The translations under genes and the position numbers were made by a program. A DNA stretch of 64,000 nucleotides, taken from Granulosicoccaceae sp. 1_MG-2023. Lineage in GTDB: Bacteria; Pseudomonadota; Gammaproteobacteria; Granulosicoccales; Granulosicoccaceae. A model generated the notes under the pieces. The model was not told the origin of the DNA. It searched no databases and saw nothing but the letters and a program-made list of their open reading frames with translations. Location of the stretch: contig JAUOPI010000006.1 in NCBI GenBank assembly GCA_030546905.1, positions 62,001 through 126,000 on the forward strand, given 5' to 3'. Shown here piece by piece: positions 25,954 through 34,995 of the stretch; positions within the stretch are counted from its first letter, which is position 1; each line of letters starts with the position of its first letter.

Positions 25954-27939
25954 TTATCCTGTTCTCTTCATTGATTCCGGATGATCCGTTCCGGTATGTC
26001 GTTGACGTGCTTTGCCGTAGCCCTGATACACCAGCTCCGGTATGGCGCTGGCCTCAACGGGACGGCTGAAATAGAAACCCTGTACCGTTTCGCAGCCGAT
26101 GGCCTGCAGAAACAACAGATGATCGAGTGTTTCCACGCCCTCGACCACCACGGCCAGCTCCAGGGCGTGAGCCATGCCGATAATCGTTGAGATCAGCACG
26201 GCCTGCTTCTCATCCTGCATCACGTTATGCAGAAACATCCGGTCAACTTTAAGGTGATCGACCGGAAGCGTACGAAGTGAACTTAAAGATGAATAACCGG
26301 TACCGAAATCGTCAATCGCAATATTAACCCCGAGCTTTTTCAGGGCGTGGAAATTGGCCAGGCTCTTGTCGGCAACCTGCATCACCCCTTCGGTGATCTC
26401 CAGTTCCAGGCGGCTGGGGTTAATCCGGTATTGCTCCAGGGCTCGCTGAGTTGAGGTAATCAGACTTCCGGACTGGAAGTGCGAGCCGGATATATTGACC
26501 GCCATATCGATGTCGATGCCGGCTTTGGTCCAGGCTTGCAACTGCCGGCAGGCTTCGTTGATGACCCATTCGCCCAGTTCTTTGATAAAGCCGGTGCGTT
26601 CGGCGATATCGATAAACTGGTCGGGAAAGACCAGGCCGCGCTGCGGATGACGCCAGCGGATCAGGGCTTCAACACCGGTTACCTCACCGCTGTTGACCGA
26701 GATCTGCGGCTGGTAGTGCAGCTCAAACTGGTTTTCCACGATAGCGTGGCGCAGGTCCTGTTCCAGCGACAGGCGCAGATCCACGCGGCGGGTCAGTTCC
26801 GGGTTATAGAAGGCACTGCGGTGTTTGCCGGCGCGTTTGGCCTCGTACATGGCCGTATCGGCCACCTGCAGAAGACTGTCAGAGTTGTCGCCGTCGTCCG
26901 GGAAGAGGGCGATGCCGATACTGCTTTGCGGGCGCAGCTTGCGGCCGTGAATGGAAACCGGTTCTTCGATTTTCTCCAGCAAACGGCTGCAGAACAGACT
27001 GACTTCTTCGCGGCTGGCAATATCCTCCAGCAAAATACAGAATTCATCGCCGCCCAGACGGGCAACAAAGTCGCACTGGCGTATCTGGGTCGCGAATCGC
27101 TCGCTCATCACGCGCAACAGCTCATCGCCGGCTTTGTGCCCCATGCTGTCGTTGATGTCTTTAAAACCGTCCAGGTCCAGATACAGAACCGCAAAGCGTT
27201 CGTTTTGTTTGGCGAAGCGGCTGATCATCGCGCCGAGATGTTCGAGCAGGCGCGGGCGGTTGGCCAGACCGGTCAGATCATCCTGAAACGCCATGCGCTT
27301 CATGCTGGCCTGGGTGCGTTTGAGCTGGGTGATATCACGTACGGTAATCAGGGTTCGCCAGGGTTTGTTGTTACGCCGCGACAGGACGAATACCGAGATC
27401 GTGGCAATGCGGGTTTCGCCGTCCGGCAGGCTCTTGGCGTACTCGCATTCCCAGGTGTCCTGGAAGTCCAGGCAGTACAGCCCGCGCAGACTGGGCATGG
27501 CCTCGGTGATGTCTTTGCCGACCAGATCATCCCGTGCCAGACCGGTGATCCGGGCAAAGCGCGGGTTGACTGATTTTACCTTCCAGCCGTAGCTGGTCAG
27601 ACACACGCCGTCGCTGATATGTGAGGTCAGCAGACCTGAGAGGGTGACGTACTTGCTGAGACTGAAGAACAGACTGCCACCGATCACCGAGCCCGATATG
27701 ATCAGCAGAAACAGGGCGTAAACCGTGCTTTGCACGCCGTTACGCAGTTTCCGGGCGATATCGGCATAGCCTTCGGCAGACAGCTGGCCGAGTTGCCCGA
27801 ATATGCTGTCGAGCTGCAGCAAAACGACGGTCGAAATCAGGATTTCGACCGTGATCAGCAAGCCGAATGCAAAGAACAGCAAACGCAGGTAATCACCGGT
27901 GATAACACCGTTGCGGTTATCCGATATCAGTGGCGCCAC
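25954..27939 (-). CDS. Membrane PAS-GGDEF-EAL c-di-GMP enzyme
   Basis: A 661-residue dual enzyme. Two membrane helices (about residues 18-42 and 72-97) flank a short extracytoplasmic segment. A PAS domain follows (about 105-210, GWKVKSVNPRFARITGLARDDLVG). The GGDEF domain is intact (RLGGDEFCILLED) and has an RxxD product-inhibition site, RQCD, five residues before it. The EAL domain has GVEALIRWRHP, VNISGSHF, LELEITEGVM, IDDFGTGYSSLSSL, LKVDRMF, VVEGVET and VQGFYFSRP, so phosphodiesterase activity is likely. It leads a two-gene operon with the HDOD gene at 25058. Confidence 0.94.
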   Translation of the reverse strand: MAPLISDNRNGVITGDYLRLLFFAFGLLITVEILISTVVLLQLDSIFGQLGQLSAEGYADIARKLRNGVQSTVYALFLLIISGSVIGGSLFFSLSKYVTLSGLLTSHISDGVCLTSYGWKVKSVNPRFARITGLARDDLVGKDITEAMPSLRGLYCLDFQDTWECEYAKSLPDGETRIATISVFVLSRRNNKPWRTLITVRDITQLKRTQASMKRMAFQDDLTGLANRPRLLEHLGAMISRFAKQNERFAVLYLDLDGFKDINDSMGHKAGDELLRVMSERFATQIRQCDFVARLGGDEFCILLEDIASREEVSLFCSRLLEKIEEPVSIHGRKLRPQSSIGIALFPDDGDNSDSLLQVADTAMYEAKRAGKHRSAFYNPELTRRVDLRLSLEQDLRHAIVENQFELHYQPQISVNSGEVTGVEALIRWRHPQRGLVFPDQFIDIAERTGFIKELGEWVINEACRQLQAWTKAGIDIDMAVNISGSHFQSGSLITSTQRALEQYRINPSRLELEITEGVMQVADKSLANFHALKKLGVNIAIDDFGTGYSSLSSLRTLPVDHLKVDRMFLHNVMQDEKQAVLISTIIGMAHALELAVVVEGVETLDHLLFLQAIGCETVQGFYFSRPVEASAIPELVYQGYGKARQRHTGTDHPESMKRTG

Positions 27940-28290
27940 AATACATCTCCGGGCCGGGGGGATGGTGGCCGGGAGTTACGCATCTGGCGCTTGTGTACTT
28001 GCCGGTGACGGCTGACTTCCCGGTCATAGGTTTCACAATACCCTTCCTTGGGATTGAATCTGTTCCGGATTAACGGCCGATCAGATTGTCTCTTTATGTA
28101 CTTAGCGCAATGAGATTAATCAATTATGTTACTCAGTGCCCACGAAAAAAAACATACACATGACATGTCAATAATTTTAAAGGAAATGTGGACGGTGGCA
28201 GATAAGTCCTAGTGTGCGCAGGGAACTCGCGCTGATCTATTTTCCCCCCACTGGCCTACCGGAACGGTCTGATGATGTACAAGTGCAAGG
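27940..28290. other. Divergent intergenic region, PAS-GGDEF-EAL / ATPase
   Basis: 351 bases, clearly more AT-rich than the surroundings between about 28070 and 28200. It includes an A-run at about 28144-28151 and a small inverted repeat, ACATGACATGT, near 28158. It should carry promoters for both flanking genes. I see no small gene or recognised operator. Confidence 0.5.
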
Positions 28291-30285
28291 ATGCAAACGG
28301 TGGCCATTATGTCTGCTGAGCACAGCGAAGATGACACGGCCGGATTCGGTCTTTCTGAGGCTTCGGGCGGCCACCGGCCACTGCCCGGCACCGGCCGTTC
28401 ACGGGTCGACTTTACGGAATTTGAGCTGGCCTTAGCGCAGGTGCTGGTGGCGGACAAACATCTTGACCAACGCCAGTTGCGGCATTGTCAGCGGGTCAAG
28501 AAGAAGCTCTCGGAAGAAAAGTCTTTGCTGCTGATTCTGCAGGAACTCGGGCATGCCGATCGTCCCTTGTTGCTGCGCGCCATGCGCAAATGCCCGGTCA
28601 AGTTGCGCCTGGGCGAAATGCTGATCCAGCTGGGATACCTCAAACTGGCCGAATTGCGCTCGGCGCTGAGTATTCAGAAAGAATGCAGCGAACACAAAAG
28701 TCTCGGTCAGGTACTGGTGGAGAATCACTTTCTGCCCGAAGGCCGCTTGCTCGATGTGTTGTCAGTACAGCTGGGTGTGGCCAGGGTCGAGCCGCAGTTC
28801 GGCAAGATCAACGACCAGGTGCTGCGTAACGTGACGCCGCGCTGGTGCCGCGACGGCATGCTTATGCCCATGAAACTGTATAAAGGGCATATGGTGATCG
28901 CCTCGGTGGATCCGCTCAATCAGAGCGTGCGCGATTACGCCGTCAAGGTCTACGGCAGCAAGGTGGTACTGGCGCTGGCCAGCAAACGCAGTATCGAAGA
29001 CGCGATCAATGCTTTTGAAAGCCGGCAACGGCGCACCACAACGCAGAAAAACAGCAGCGGCAGCAGTGAGGTGGTGATGCTGGCCGACAGCATCCTCGCC
29101 GACGGTCTGGTGGCCGAAGCCAGTGATATTCATATCGAGCCCATGGCCTCTCAGGTACGCATCCGTTTCCGTTGTGATGGCGTGATGCTGCCGCACAAGG
29201 TGATCGCCCGTGAGCATCTGGATGCGCTGATCAGCCGCCTGAAAATCCTCGCCGGCGCCGATATCACCGAACGGCGTCGGCATCAGGACGGGCGGATTGT
29301 GTTTGAAGATCCGCGCAGCGGCCAGAATGTGGATCTGCGCGCCTCGTTTTTCGTCACCATCTACGGTGAGAAAGTGGTGCTGCGGGTTTTGAGCAGCAAG
29401 GTGGAGATGCTCAATGTGGAGGAGCTGGGCCTGCCGCCGCGCGGCATCGAAACCTTCTTCAACGATGTGCTGGATACGCCCAGCGGCATTATCCTGATCA
29501 CCGGTCCGACCGGCTCGGGCAAAACCACCACGCTCTACAGTTGTATTAATTACCTCAACAGTATCGAGCGCTCGATTATCACCGCCGAAGATCCGGTCGA
29601 GTATCTGGTGGAAGGGATCTCGCAGTGTTCGCTGAACAGCAAAATCGAGCTGACCTACCGCAATACGCTGCCCTATATGGTGCGCCAGGATCCGGACGTG
29701 ATCGTGCTTGGTGAAATCCGCGATAACTTCTCCGCCGATGCGGCGATCCAGGCGGCGCTGACCGGGCATAAGGTGCTGACCACCTTTCATACCGAAGACA
29801 CCATCGGCAGTTTGCTGCGCCTGATGAATATGAATATCGAGACCTTTCTGATTTCCTCGACCGTGGTCTCGGTGCTGGCGCAGCGCCTGCTACGGCGCAT
29901 CTGCCCGCATTGCGCCAAGCCCTATAAACCCAATTCCACCGAACTCAAGCGTCTGGGCTACAACCCGGCGGAGCTGGAGGGGGGGAATTTTCACCTCGGT
30001 GCCGGCTGCGAAAAATGCCGTTTCTCCGGCTACAAAGGGCGGCTCGGTGTTTACGAGCTGCTGGTCCTGAATGAACAGGTCAAGGACGCCATTTTGCGCA
30101 ATGCGTCTTCCTACGAAATCCGCCGGGTCAGTTTCGAGACCTCGGAAATGACCACCTTGCTGGAAGACGGCATGCTCAAAGCCTACCGCGGTGAGACCAG
30201 TATCACAGAAGTACTGCGGCATCTGCCACGCATAGAAAAACCACGGCCCATAAAAGAAATAAAACGACTGACAGGAAGTAAATAA
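28291..30285 (+). CDS. GspE/PilB-like ATPase with MshEN c-di-GMP-binding domain
   Basis: A 664-residue secretion/pilus-type ATPase. Residues 106-129 (RLGEMLIQLGYLKLAELRSA continuing to LSIQ) fit the 24-residue MshEN c-di-GMP motif at every key position; residues 137-160 form a second copy with Ser and His at two key positions. A more degenerate pair lies at about 47-98. The C-terminal ATPase has SDIHIEP, Walker A GPTGSGKTT, TAEDPVEY, Walker B VIVLGEIRD, a His box (GHKVLTTFHTED) and two CxxC pairs (CPHC, CEKC). No pilin, PilC/GspF or secretin gene is adjacent. An ATG at 28309 is an alternative start. The stop overlaps the next ATG. Confidence 0.9.
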   Translation: MQTVAIMSAEHSEDDTAGFGLSEASGGHRPLPGTGRSRVDFTEFELALAQVLVADKHLDQRQLRHCQRVKKKLSEEKSLLLILQELGHADRPLLLRAMRKCPVKLRLGEMLIQLGYLKLAELRSALSIQKECSEHKSLGQVLVENHFLPEGRLLDVLSVQLGVARVEPQFGKINDQVLRNVTPRWCRDGMLMPMKLYKGHMVIASVDPLNQSVRDYAVKVYGSKVVLALASKRSIEDAINAFESRQRRTTTQKNSSGSSEVVMLADSILADGLVAEASDIHIEPMASQVRIRFRCDGVMLPHKVIAREHLDALISRLKILAGADITERRRHQDGRIVFEDPRSGQNVDLRASFFVTIYGEKVVLRVLSSKVEMLNVEELGLPPRGIETFFNDVLDTPSGIILITGPTGSGKTTTLYSCINYLNSIERSIITAEDPVEYLVEGISQCSLNSKIELTYRNTLPYMVRQDPDVIVLGEIRDNFSADAAIQAALTGHKVLTTFHTEDTIGSLLRLMNMNIETFLISSTVVSVLAQRLLRRICPHCAKPYKPNSTELKRLGYNPAELEGGNFHLGAGCEKCRFSGYKGRLGVYELLVLNEQVKDAILRNASSYEIRRVSFETSEMTTLLEDGMLKAYRGETSITEVLRHLPRIEKPRPIKEIKRLTGSK

Positions 30286-31148
30286 TGCAAGCAACCGCAG
30301 AACAAGGCTCGCTCTCTCTGCAGGAGATGATCGAGGCGCAGATTCGCTCGAGTGACTTCGAGCTGCCGGTGTTCAGCACCGTTGCACTGAAGCTGCAGAC
30401 GGAACTGAGCAACCCCGATATCACCATCGAGGATATAGAAGCACTGATTATGGAAGATGCGTCTCTGGCCGGACAGATCCTGCGCATGGCCAACTCGGCG
30501 TTCTATAAGGGCCTCGGTGAGATCAATACGGTCAAGCGCGCAATCCTGCGTCTGGGTGCACAACAGGTCGCCAATATGGCCATGTTGATTTCGCAGAAGC
30601 AGAGCTACGTCAGCGAAGATGCCGCGGTCGCACGCATCATGGGCAAGCTCTGGGAGCATTCCTTTGCCACGGCAATCGGTTGTCGCTGGATTGCCGAGAA
30701 CTGCGGCTACGCGGCCGACGCCAATGTGGCATTTTTAAGCGGCTTGCTGCACGACATCGGTAAGGTCGTGATTCTGCAGGTGATCTCGGATGTGCAGAAG
30801 CAGGGGACGATGGCAGTCTCCGACCAGGCCATCGTGGAGATCATTAACGGCGAACTGCATACCGAAATCGGCCATAAGCTGATTACCGCCTGGGCCTTGC
30901 CGGAGCCCTTCGGCGCGGTGGTACGCGATCACCACGGTCCGGCCGACGGCGAACACAAGGTGCTGCTGGCCTCGGTGTCGCTGATGAACAGTGTTTGTCT
31001 GAGCATGGGCTTCAGCGTACTGGAGGCGGACAGCGCCATCATGCCGGCGGCCACCGATGAGGCCAATTTGTTGGGTTTGTCCGAGATTCAGCTGGCCGAA
31101 CTTGAGATACTGCTGGAAGATACGCTGCAAGCTGATCTGGGTGTCTGA
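30285..31148 (+). CDS. HDOD domain protein coupled to the ATPase
   Basis: A 287-residue HDOD protein: FELPVFSTVALKLQTELSNPD, IMEDASLAGQILRMANSAFYKG, ILRLGAQQVANMAMLIS, LLHDIGKVVILQ, EIGHKLITAWALPEPFGAVVRDHHG. The HD pair is kept, more so than in the other HDOD proteins of this block. Its ATG shares the last A of the ATPase stop (TAATG), which implies strong translational coupling and a joint role, perhaps controlling motor assembly or localisation. That role is inference from position. Confidence 0.9.
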   Translation: MQATAEQGSLSLQEMIEAQIRSSDFELPVFSTVALKLQTELSNPDITIEDIEALIMEDASLAGQILRMANSAFYKGLGEINTVKRAILRLGAQQVANMAMLISQKQSYVSEDAAVARIMGKLWEHSFATAIGCRWIAENCGYAADANVAFLSGLLHDIGKVVILQVISDVQKQGTMAVSDQAIVEIINGELHTEIGHKLITAWALPEPFGAVVRDHHGPADGEHKVLLASVSLMNSVCLSMGFSVLEADSAIMPAATDEANLLGLSEIQLAELEILLEDTLQADLGV

Positions 31149-31358
31149 GGCGGCAGGGCGCTGTCTTGTGCGCGCCGGGGGGCGTCTTTTGGTCTCGTAA
31201 CCACGTCGCTGGCCGGCACTGATTAGACTTGCCGCTTTGAGTTCAGGCCGCTGCGCTGCGCCTTTCGCTCCGGTTGTGCGCGGACCCGCTGCAATCAGCT
31301 CCCGCGGCGCGTTAAAGGCCTGTCTTTGTTGAACTTATCCAAAGGTGAGCCATCGTCC

Positions 31359-32999
31359 ATGAGGTTTTTGCATAGTCAGGGTCTCGGCCCGTGTTTTCTG
31401 ATTCTGGCGGTCACAGGTCTGAGCGCGTGTAACTGGGTCGATTCGACCGGCCGCCAGAGCAACAGTACGCCCACCACCGAGCTCAATGACGGCGATATCC
31501 TCAGCGGTTTTGAAGAAGAGATTCTCAGCGTCGATGCCAGCGCCGATGACGACGACGGCGTGGTCGAAAGCTACAGCTGGTCCGATGCCACCGATGAAGG
31601 CGCACTGGCCTTGTGTGACGGGGAGATCGATCTGACGTTGGCCGGCGAGTCCATGGCGGCGGTCTGTGAGGATGCTGACAACTGCGGTCTGTTGTTTATC
31701 GCCGACGATGAATCCGACGGCGTGTTTCAGGTTTTATTCCCCAAAATCACCGCCCCGGTCGGCGTCAGTCATCGGCTGACCATCGAAGATAATGACGGCG
31801 GTAAAACCACCCTGGATGTGCATTTCTGTATCGACTCGGTCAACGAAGAGCCGGTCGCTGAGGCTGACAATTACAGTGTCACCGAAGGGACAGAACTGGT
31901 GGTTAGCGCCGAAGAGGGCGTGCTGGCCAATGACAGCGACGACAATGATGTGCGCAACACCACCTTCGAAGTGGTCGGCGTGCAGACGTCGCCGGCGCAT
32001 GCCTCCGGCTTCACGCTCAATCCTGACGGCAGTTTCAACTACACGCTCAGTCCCTACACGCCTTTCAACGTAACCACCGATTCTTTTGTCTACCAGATCA
32101 CCGACGGTGAATACTACGCCACCGCCGAGGTTCAGCTGGATCTGTCGGTTATCGATGAAGCGCCTGTGCAGGTCGCGATCGTGCCGGACCAAAGCGGCCG
32201 CATCGGGCAGGAATTCGGGCCACTGGATCTGAATAACTATGTTAACGATCCGGAAGGCGTGACGCTGGATTTCACGGCCACCGGATTGCCGACCGGTATC
32301 AGCCTCAGCGACGGCGTGCTGAGCGGTACGGTGACGGACAGCAGTCTGGCCGGTGCGCACACGATTTCGGTGACGGTCTCCGATGGCATCAATACCACCG
32401 CGCTGACGCCGTTTATGCTGACGCTGGAGCCGAACGGTGTACCGCAGCTTGACAGCGCCTTGTCCGACCAGGAGGCGACCGTGGCCATGAGCACGGCATT
32501 TTCCGTGGCCACCGCGTTCTCCGATCCTGACGGTGACACTCTCAGCTACAGCGCCACCGGTTTGCCCGATGGTGTGGCAATCGGCACCAAGGGCGCGGTC
32601 GGCGGCACGCCGGCGGTGGGCAGTGAGGGAAGTTACGAGGTGACGGTCACGGCCACTGACGGCATCGACAGTGCCGAGGGGACTTTCACCATGACGGTGG
32701 CGGCCAATGAAGCACCGGTGACGCAGACGGTACCGGCGCAATCGGCCTCAACCGGCGTGCCCTATGCGCTGAATGTGGCCAACTATGTGACCGATCCGGA
32801 AGGCCAGACCCTGAGCTACAGCGCGACCGGCCTGCCGGATACCCTGACGCTGTCGTCGACGGGTCTGATCTCCGGCACGCCGCTGCTGAGCGATATTCAG
32901 GGCGTGCTGCTGACGGTCTATAACGTGGTCGTCAGCGTAAGCGATCCGGCGGAAAACACCGTCACGCTGCCGATCACGCTCACTATTGTGCAAAACTAA
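31359..32999 (+). CDS. Surface lipoprotein with cadherin/Ig-like repeats (He_PIG type)
   Basis: A 546-residue lipoprotein; the signal peptide ends ILAVTGLSAC. An upstream in-frame start at 31326 was rejected because it delays the signal peptide. After an Asp/Ser-rich N-terminal domain comes an Asn-Asp-Ser type cadherin-like domain (VLANDSDDNDVRNTTFEV, residues about 190-280). Three putative Ig repeats follow, with recurring VNDPEGVTLDFTATGLPTG, SDPDGDTLSYSATGLPDG and VTDPEGQTLSYSATGLPDT, each with GTP or GTV near the end. These calcium-binding-type folds serve adhesion or scaffolding. No catalytic domain is visible. Confidence 0.85.
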   Translation: MRFLHSQGLGPCFLILAVTGLSACNWVDSTGRQSNSTPTTELNDGDILSGFEEEILSVDASADDDDGVVESYSWSDATDEGALALCDGEIDLTLAGESMAAVCEDADNCGLLFIADDESDGVFQVLFPKITAPVGVSHRLTIEDNDGGKTTLDVHFCIDSVNEEPVAEADNYSVTEGTELVVSAEEGVLANDSDDNDVRNTTFEVVGVQTSPAHASGFTLNPDGSFNYTLSPYTPFNVTTDSFVYQITDGEYYATAEVQLDLSVIDEAPVQVAIVPDQSGRIGQEFGPLDLNNYVNDPEGVTLDFTATGLPTGISLSDGVLSGTVTDSSLAGAHTISVTVSDGINTTALTPFMLTLEPNGVPQLDSALSDQEATVAMSTAFSVATAFSDPDGDTLSYSATGLPDGVAIGTKGAVGGTPAVGSEGSYEVTVTATDGIDSAEGTFTMTVAANEAPVTQTVPAQSASTGVPYALNVANYVTDPEGQTLSYSATGLPDTLTLSSTGLISGTPLLSDIQGVLLTVYNVVVSVSDPAENTVTLPITLTIVQN

Positions 33000-33006
33000 G
33001 CAGTCC

Positions 33007-33027
33007 GGGGCCGCATCACGCGGCCCC
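33007..33027 (+). terminator. GC-rich hairpin after the Ig-repeat lipoprotein
   Basis: GGGGCCGC pairs with GCGGCCCC around ATCAC, 7 bases after the stop codon. There is no T-run, so it may protect the 3' end rather than terminate. Confidence 0.5.
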
Positions 33028-33111
33028 GTCATCCCGCCTTCATCAAATCGTCATCAGCATTTCACAGACAGACCGCAGGCTTCGGCAAATTTCATTGCCT
33101 GAGGCCAGAAT

Positions 33112-34845
33112 ATGCTTTGTGTGGAATCGGCGCTGACGGAGAAATTCCCGGCTCTGACAACAACCCCCGCGCTCTTGCGCGCGCCCCTGATCGGTGGCTT
33201 GAGACGCCTGTTCAGGGAACGCTCGATCAACCGCTTTCTCGCGCAGAACACCGACGCGCGTGGATTCGAGTTTGTCGAACGGGTGTTGGATTACTTTGAG
33301 CTGTCCTACAGTGCCAGTCACCGCTCGCGGGAGAATATTCCGGTCAGCGGACGGGTGGTGATATTTGCCAACCATCCGCTTGGCGCGCTTGACGCCTTAT
33401 GTCTGATCCGGCTGGTCAGTGAAGTGCGGCGCGATGTCAAAGTGGTGGCCAATGATTTGCTGGCCAGACTCGAACCCCTGTCACCGCTGTTGTTGCCGGT
33501 CGATGTTCTGCACGGACGCACCACGCGCGCGCAGTTAGAGGCCATCCACCGTGCTTTGCAGAACGAAGAGGTGGTGATCTTTTTTCCGGCCGGGGAGGTG
33601 TCACGGGCGCGTCCGGCCGGTGTGCGGGATACCAAATGGAACGACGGGTTTGTGAAGTTTGCCGCGCGCGCCGGCGCACCGCTGTTGCCGTGCTGTATCG
33701 AAGCGCGGAACTCGGCGCTGTTCTACAGTGTATCGGCCCTGAGCAAACCGGTCTCATCCTTGTTGTTGATCAATGAGATGTTCCGTCAGCGCCGGCGCAG
33801 CCTGCCGGTCACTCTGGGAGAACTGATCCCGGCGGCGGCATTGCAACGCGATACACGCGATCGCTCTGTGTTGGTCAAACAACTGCGCAAGCATCTCTAC
33901 CGGGTCGGGCGCAACCGCAAGGGTTTGTTTCCGGTGGAAAGGGCAATTGCCCATCCCGAATCGCGCCAGGCCCTGCGCTCGGAAATCCGCGCCACGCGGC
34001 GCCTCGGCGAGACCACTGACGGCATGCAGATCTGTTTGCTGGAACAGGGTGCCGGCAGTGCCCTGCTGCGCGAAATTGGGCGCTTGCGCGAAGTGAGCTT
34101 CCGGCGCGTCGGCGAGGGCACAGGCGCGCGCCGTGACCTGGACGCATTTGATGCCGATTACAGCCATCTGATTCTCTGGGACGACAGCGAGCTGGAAATC
34201 GCCGGCGCTTACCGCATCCGTCAGTCGGCGACCGCCGGGCAGGCGCTCTACACCCGCACGCTGTTTGAGTTTGACGAAGGCTTTGATGCGGTGTTGCGCG
34301 AGGGACTGGAACTGGGGCGCAGCTTTGTGCAGCCGGCCTACTGGGGCAGCCGCGCGCTGGATTATCTCTGGCAGGGCATAGGGGCGTATCTCTGCCATCA
34401 CCGGCATATCCGCTATCTGTTCGGTCCGGTCAGCATCAGCAACAGCCTGCCACGCGAGGCGGTCAATCTGCTGGTCTGTTTCTACAGCCTGTATTTCAGC
34501 GAGCCCGGCGCACCGGTCCGCGCGCGCTTACCTTACGCCATGTCACGTCAGGAACGGGCCGATCTGCAACGTCAGTTCAGCGGTGAGGATTACCGTGCGG
34601 ATCTGGCCCGGCTTAAGAGTCTGCTACGCCACTACGGCGCAAATATTCCGACACTCTACAAGCAATACCCGGATGTTTTTGAGCCCGAGGGCGTGCGTTT
34701 TCTGGCCTGGAATATCGATGAGGATTTCGCTTCCTGTGTGGACGGTCTGCTGGTGGCGGACCTGAATTACCTGCGTAAATCGCGGAAAAAACGTTATATC
34801 GACCGGCACCGGGCGGACAGCGCGGCAGTGGCCGGGGACGGCTGA
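33112..34845 (+). CDS. olsF: Bifunctional acyltransferase, PlsC-like plus GNAT-like (OlsF-type)
   Basis: A 577-residue two-domain enzyme. The N-terminal half (about 50-270) is a glycerolipid-type acyltransferase with FANHPLGALDALCLIRLV and IFFPAGEVSRARP. The C-terminal half (about 295-500) is an OlsB/hemolysin-like N-acyltransferase (DAFDADYSHLILWDDSELEIAGAYRI, VLREGLELGRSFVQPAYWG). This order matches OlsF, reported from Serratia and others, where one protein performs both acylations of ornithine lipid synthesis. No separate olsA/olsB is adjacent. Substrate remains inference; other aminolipids are possible. The start has a GAGG site about 8 bases upstream. Confidence 0.75.
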   Translation: MLCVESALTEKFPALTTTPALLRAPLIGGLRRLFRERSINRFLAQNTDARGFEFVERVLDYFELSYSASHRSRENIPVSGRVVIFANHPLGALDALCLIRLVSEVRRDVKVVANDLLARLEPLSPLLLPVDVLHGRTTRAQLEAIHRALQNEEVVIFFPAGEVSRARPAGVRDTKWNDGFVKFAARAGAPLLPCCIEARNSALFYSVSALSKPVSSLLLINEMFRQRRRSLPVTLGELIPAAALQRDTRDRSVLVKQLRKHLYRVGRNRKGLFPVERAIAHPESRQALRSEIRATRRLGETTDGMQICLLEQGAGSALLREIGRLREVSFRRVGEGTGARRDLDAFDADYSHLILWDDSELEIAGAYRIRQSATAGQALYTRTLFEFDEGFDAVLREGLELGRSFVQPAYWGSRALDYLWQGIGAYLCHHRHIRYLFGPVSISNSLPREAVNLLVCFYSLYFSEPGAPVRARLPYAMSRQERADLQRQFSGEDYRADLARLKSLLRHYGANIPTLYKQYPDVFEPEGVRFLAWNIDEDFASCVDGLLVADLNYLRKSRKKRYIDRHRADSAAVAGDG

Positions 34846-34995
34846 GGGACGGCTGCCGGGACCGCATGCGTGGCCGGCGGCTGGAAAACGGGCGCAAAAT
34901 AAGCCTTTTAATGCCTGGCGATTTCCCCTAAAAAAGCAGTATCCGGGAAAAACAAGACAGCCGAACCCGGCACCTGAGTGAGGAGGAAAGTTAAC

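Noticed and set aside
33007-33027. REP element
   Set aside because: The hairpin lacks the GTAGGAG arms and G-rich linker of the REP family here.
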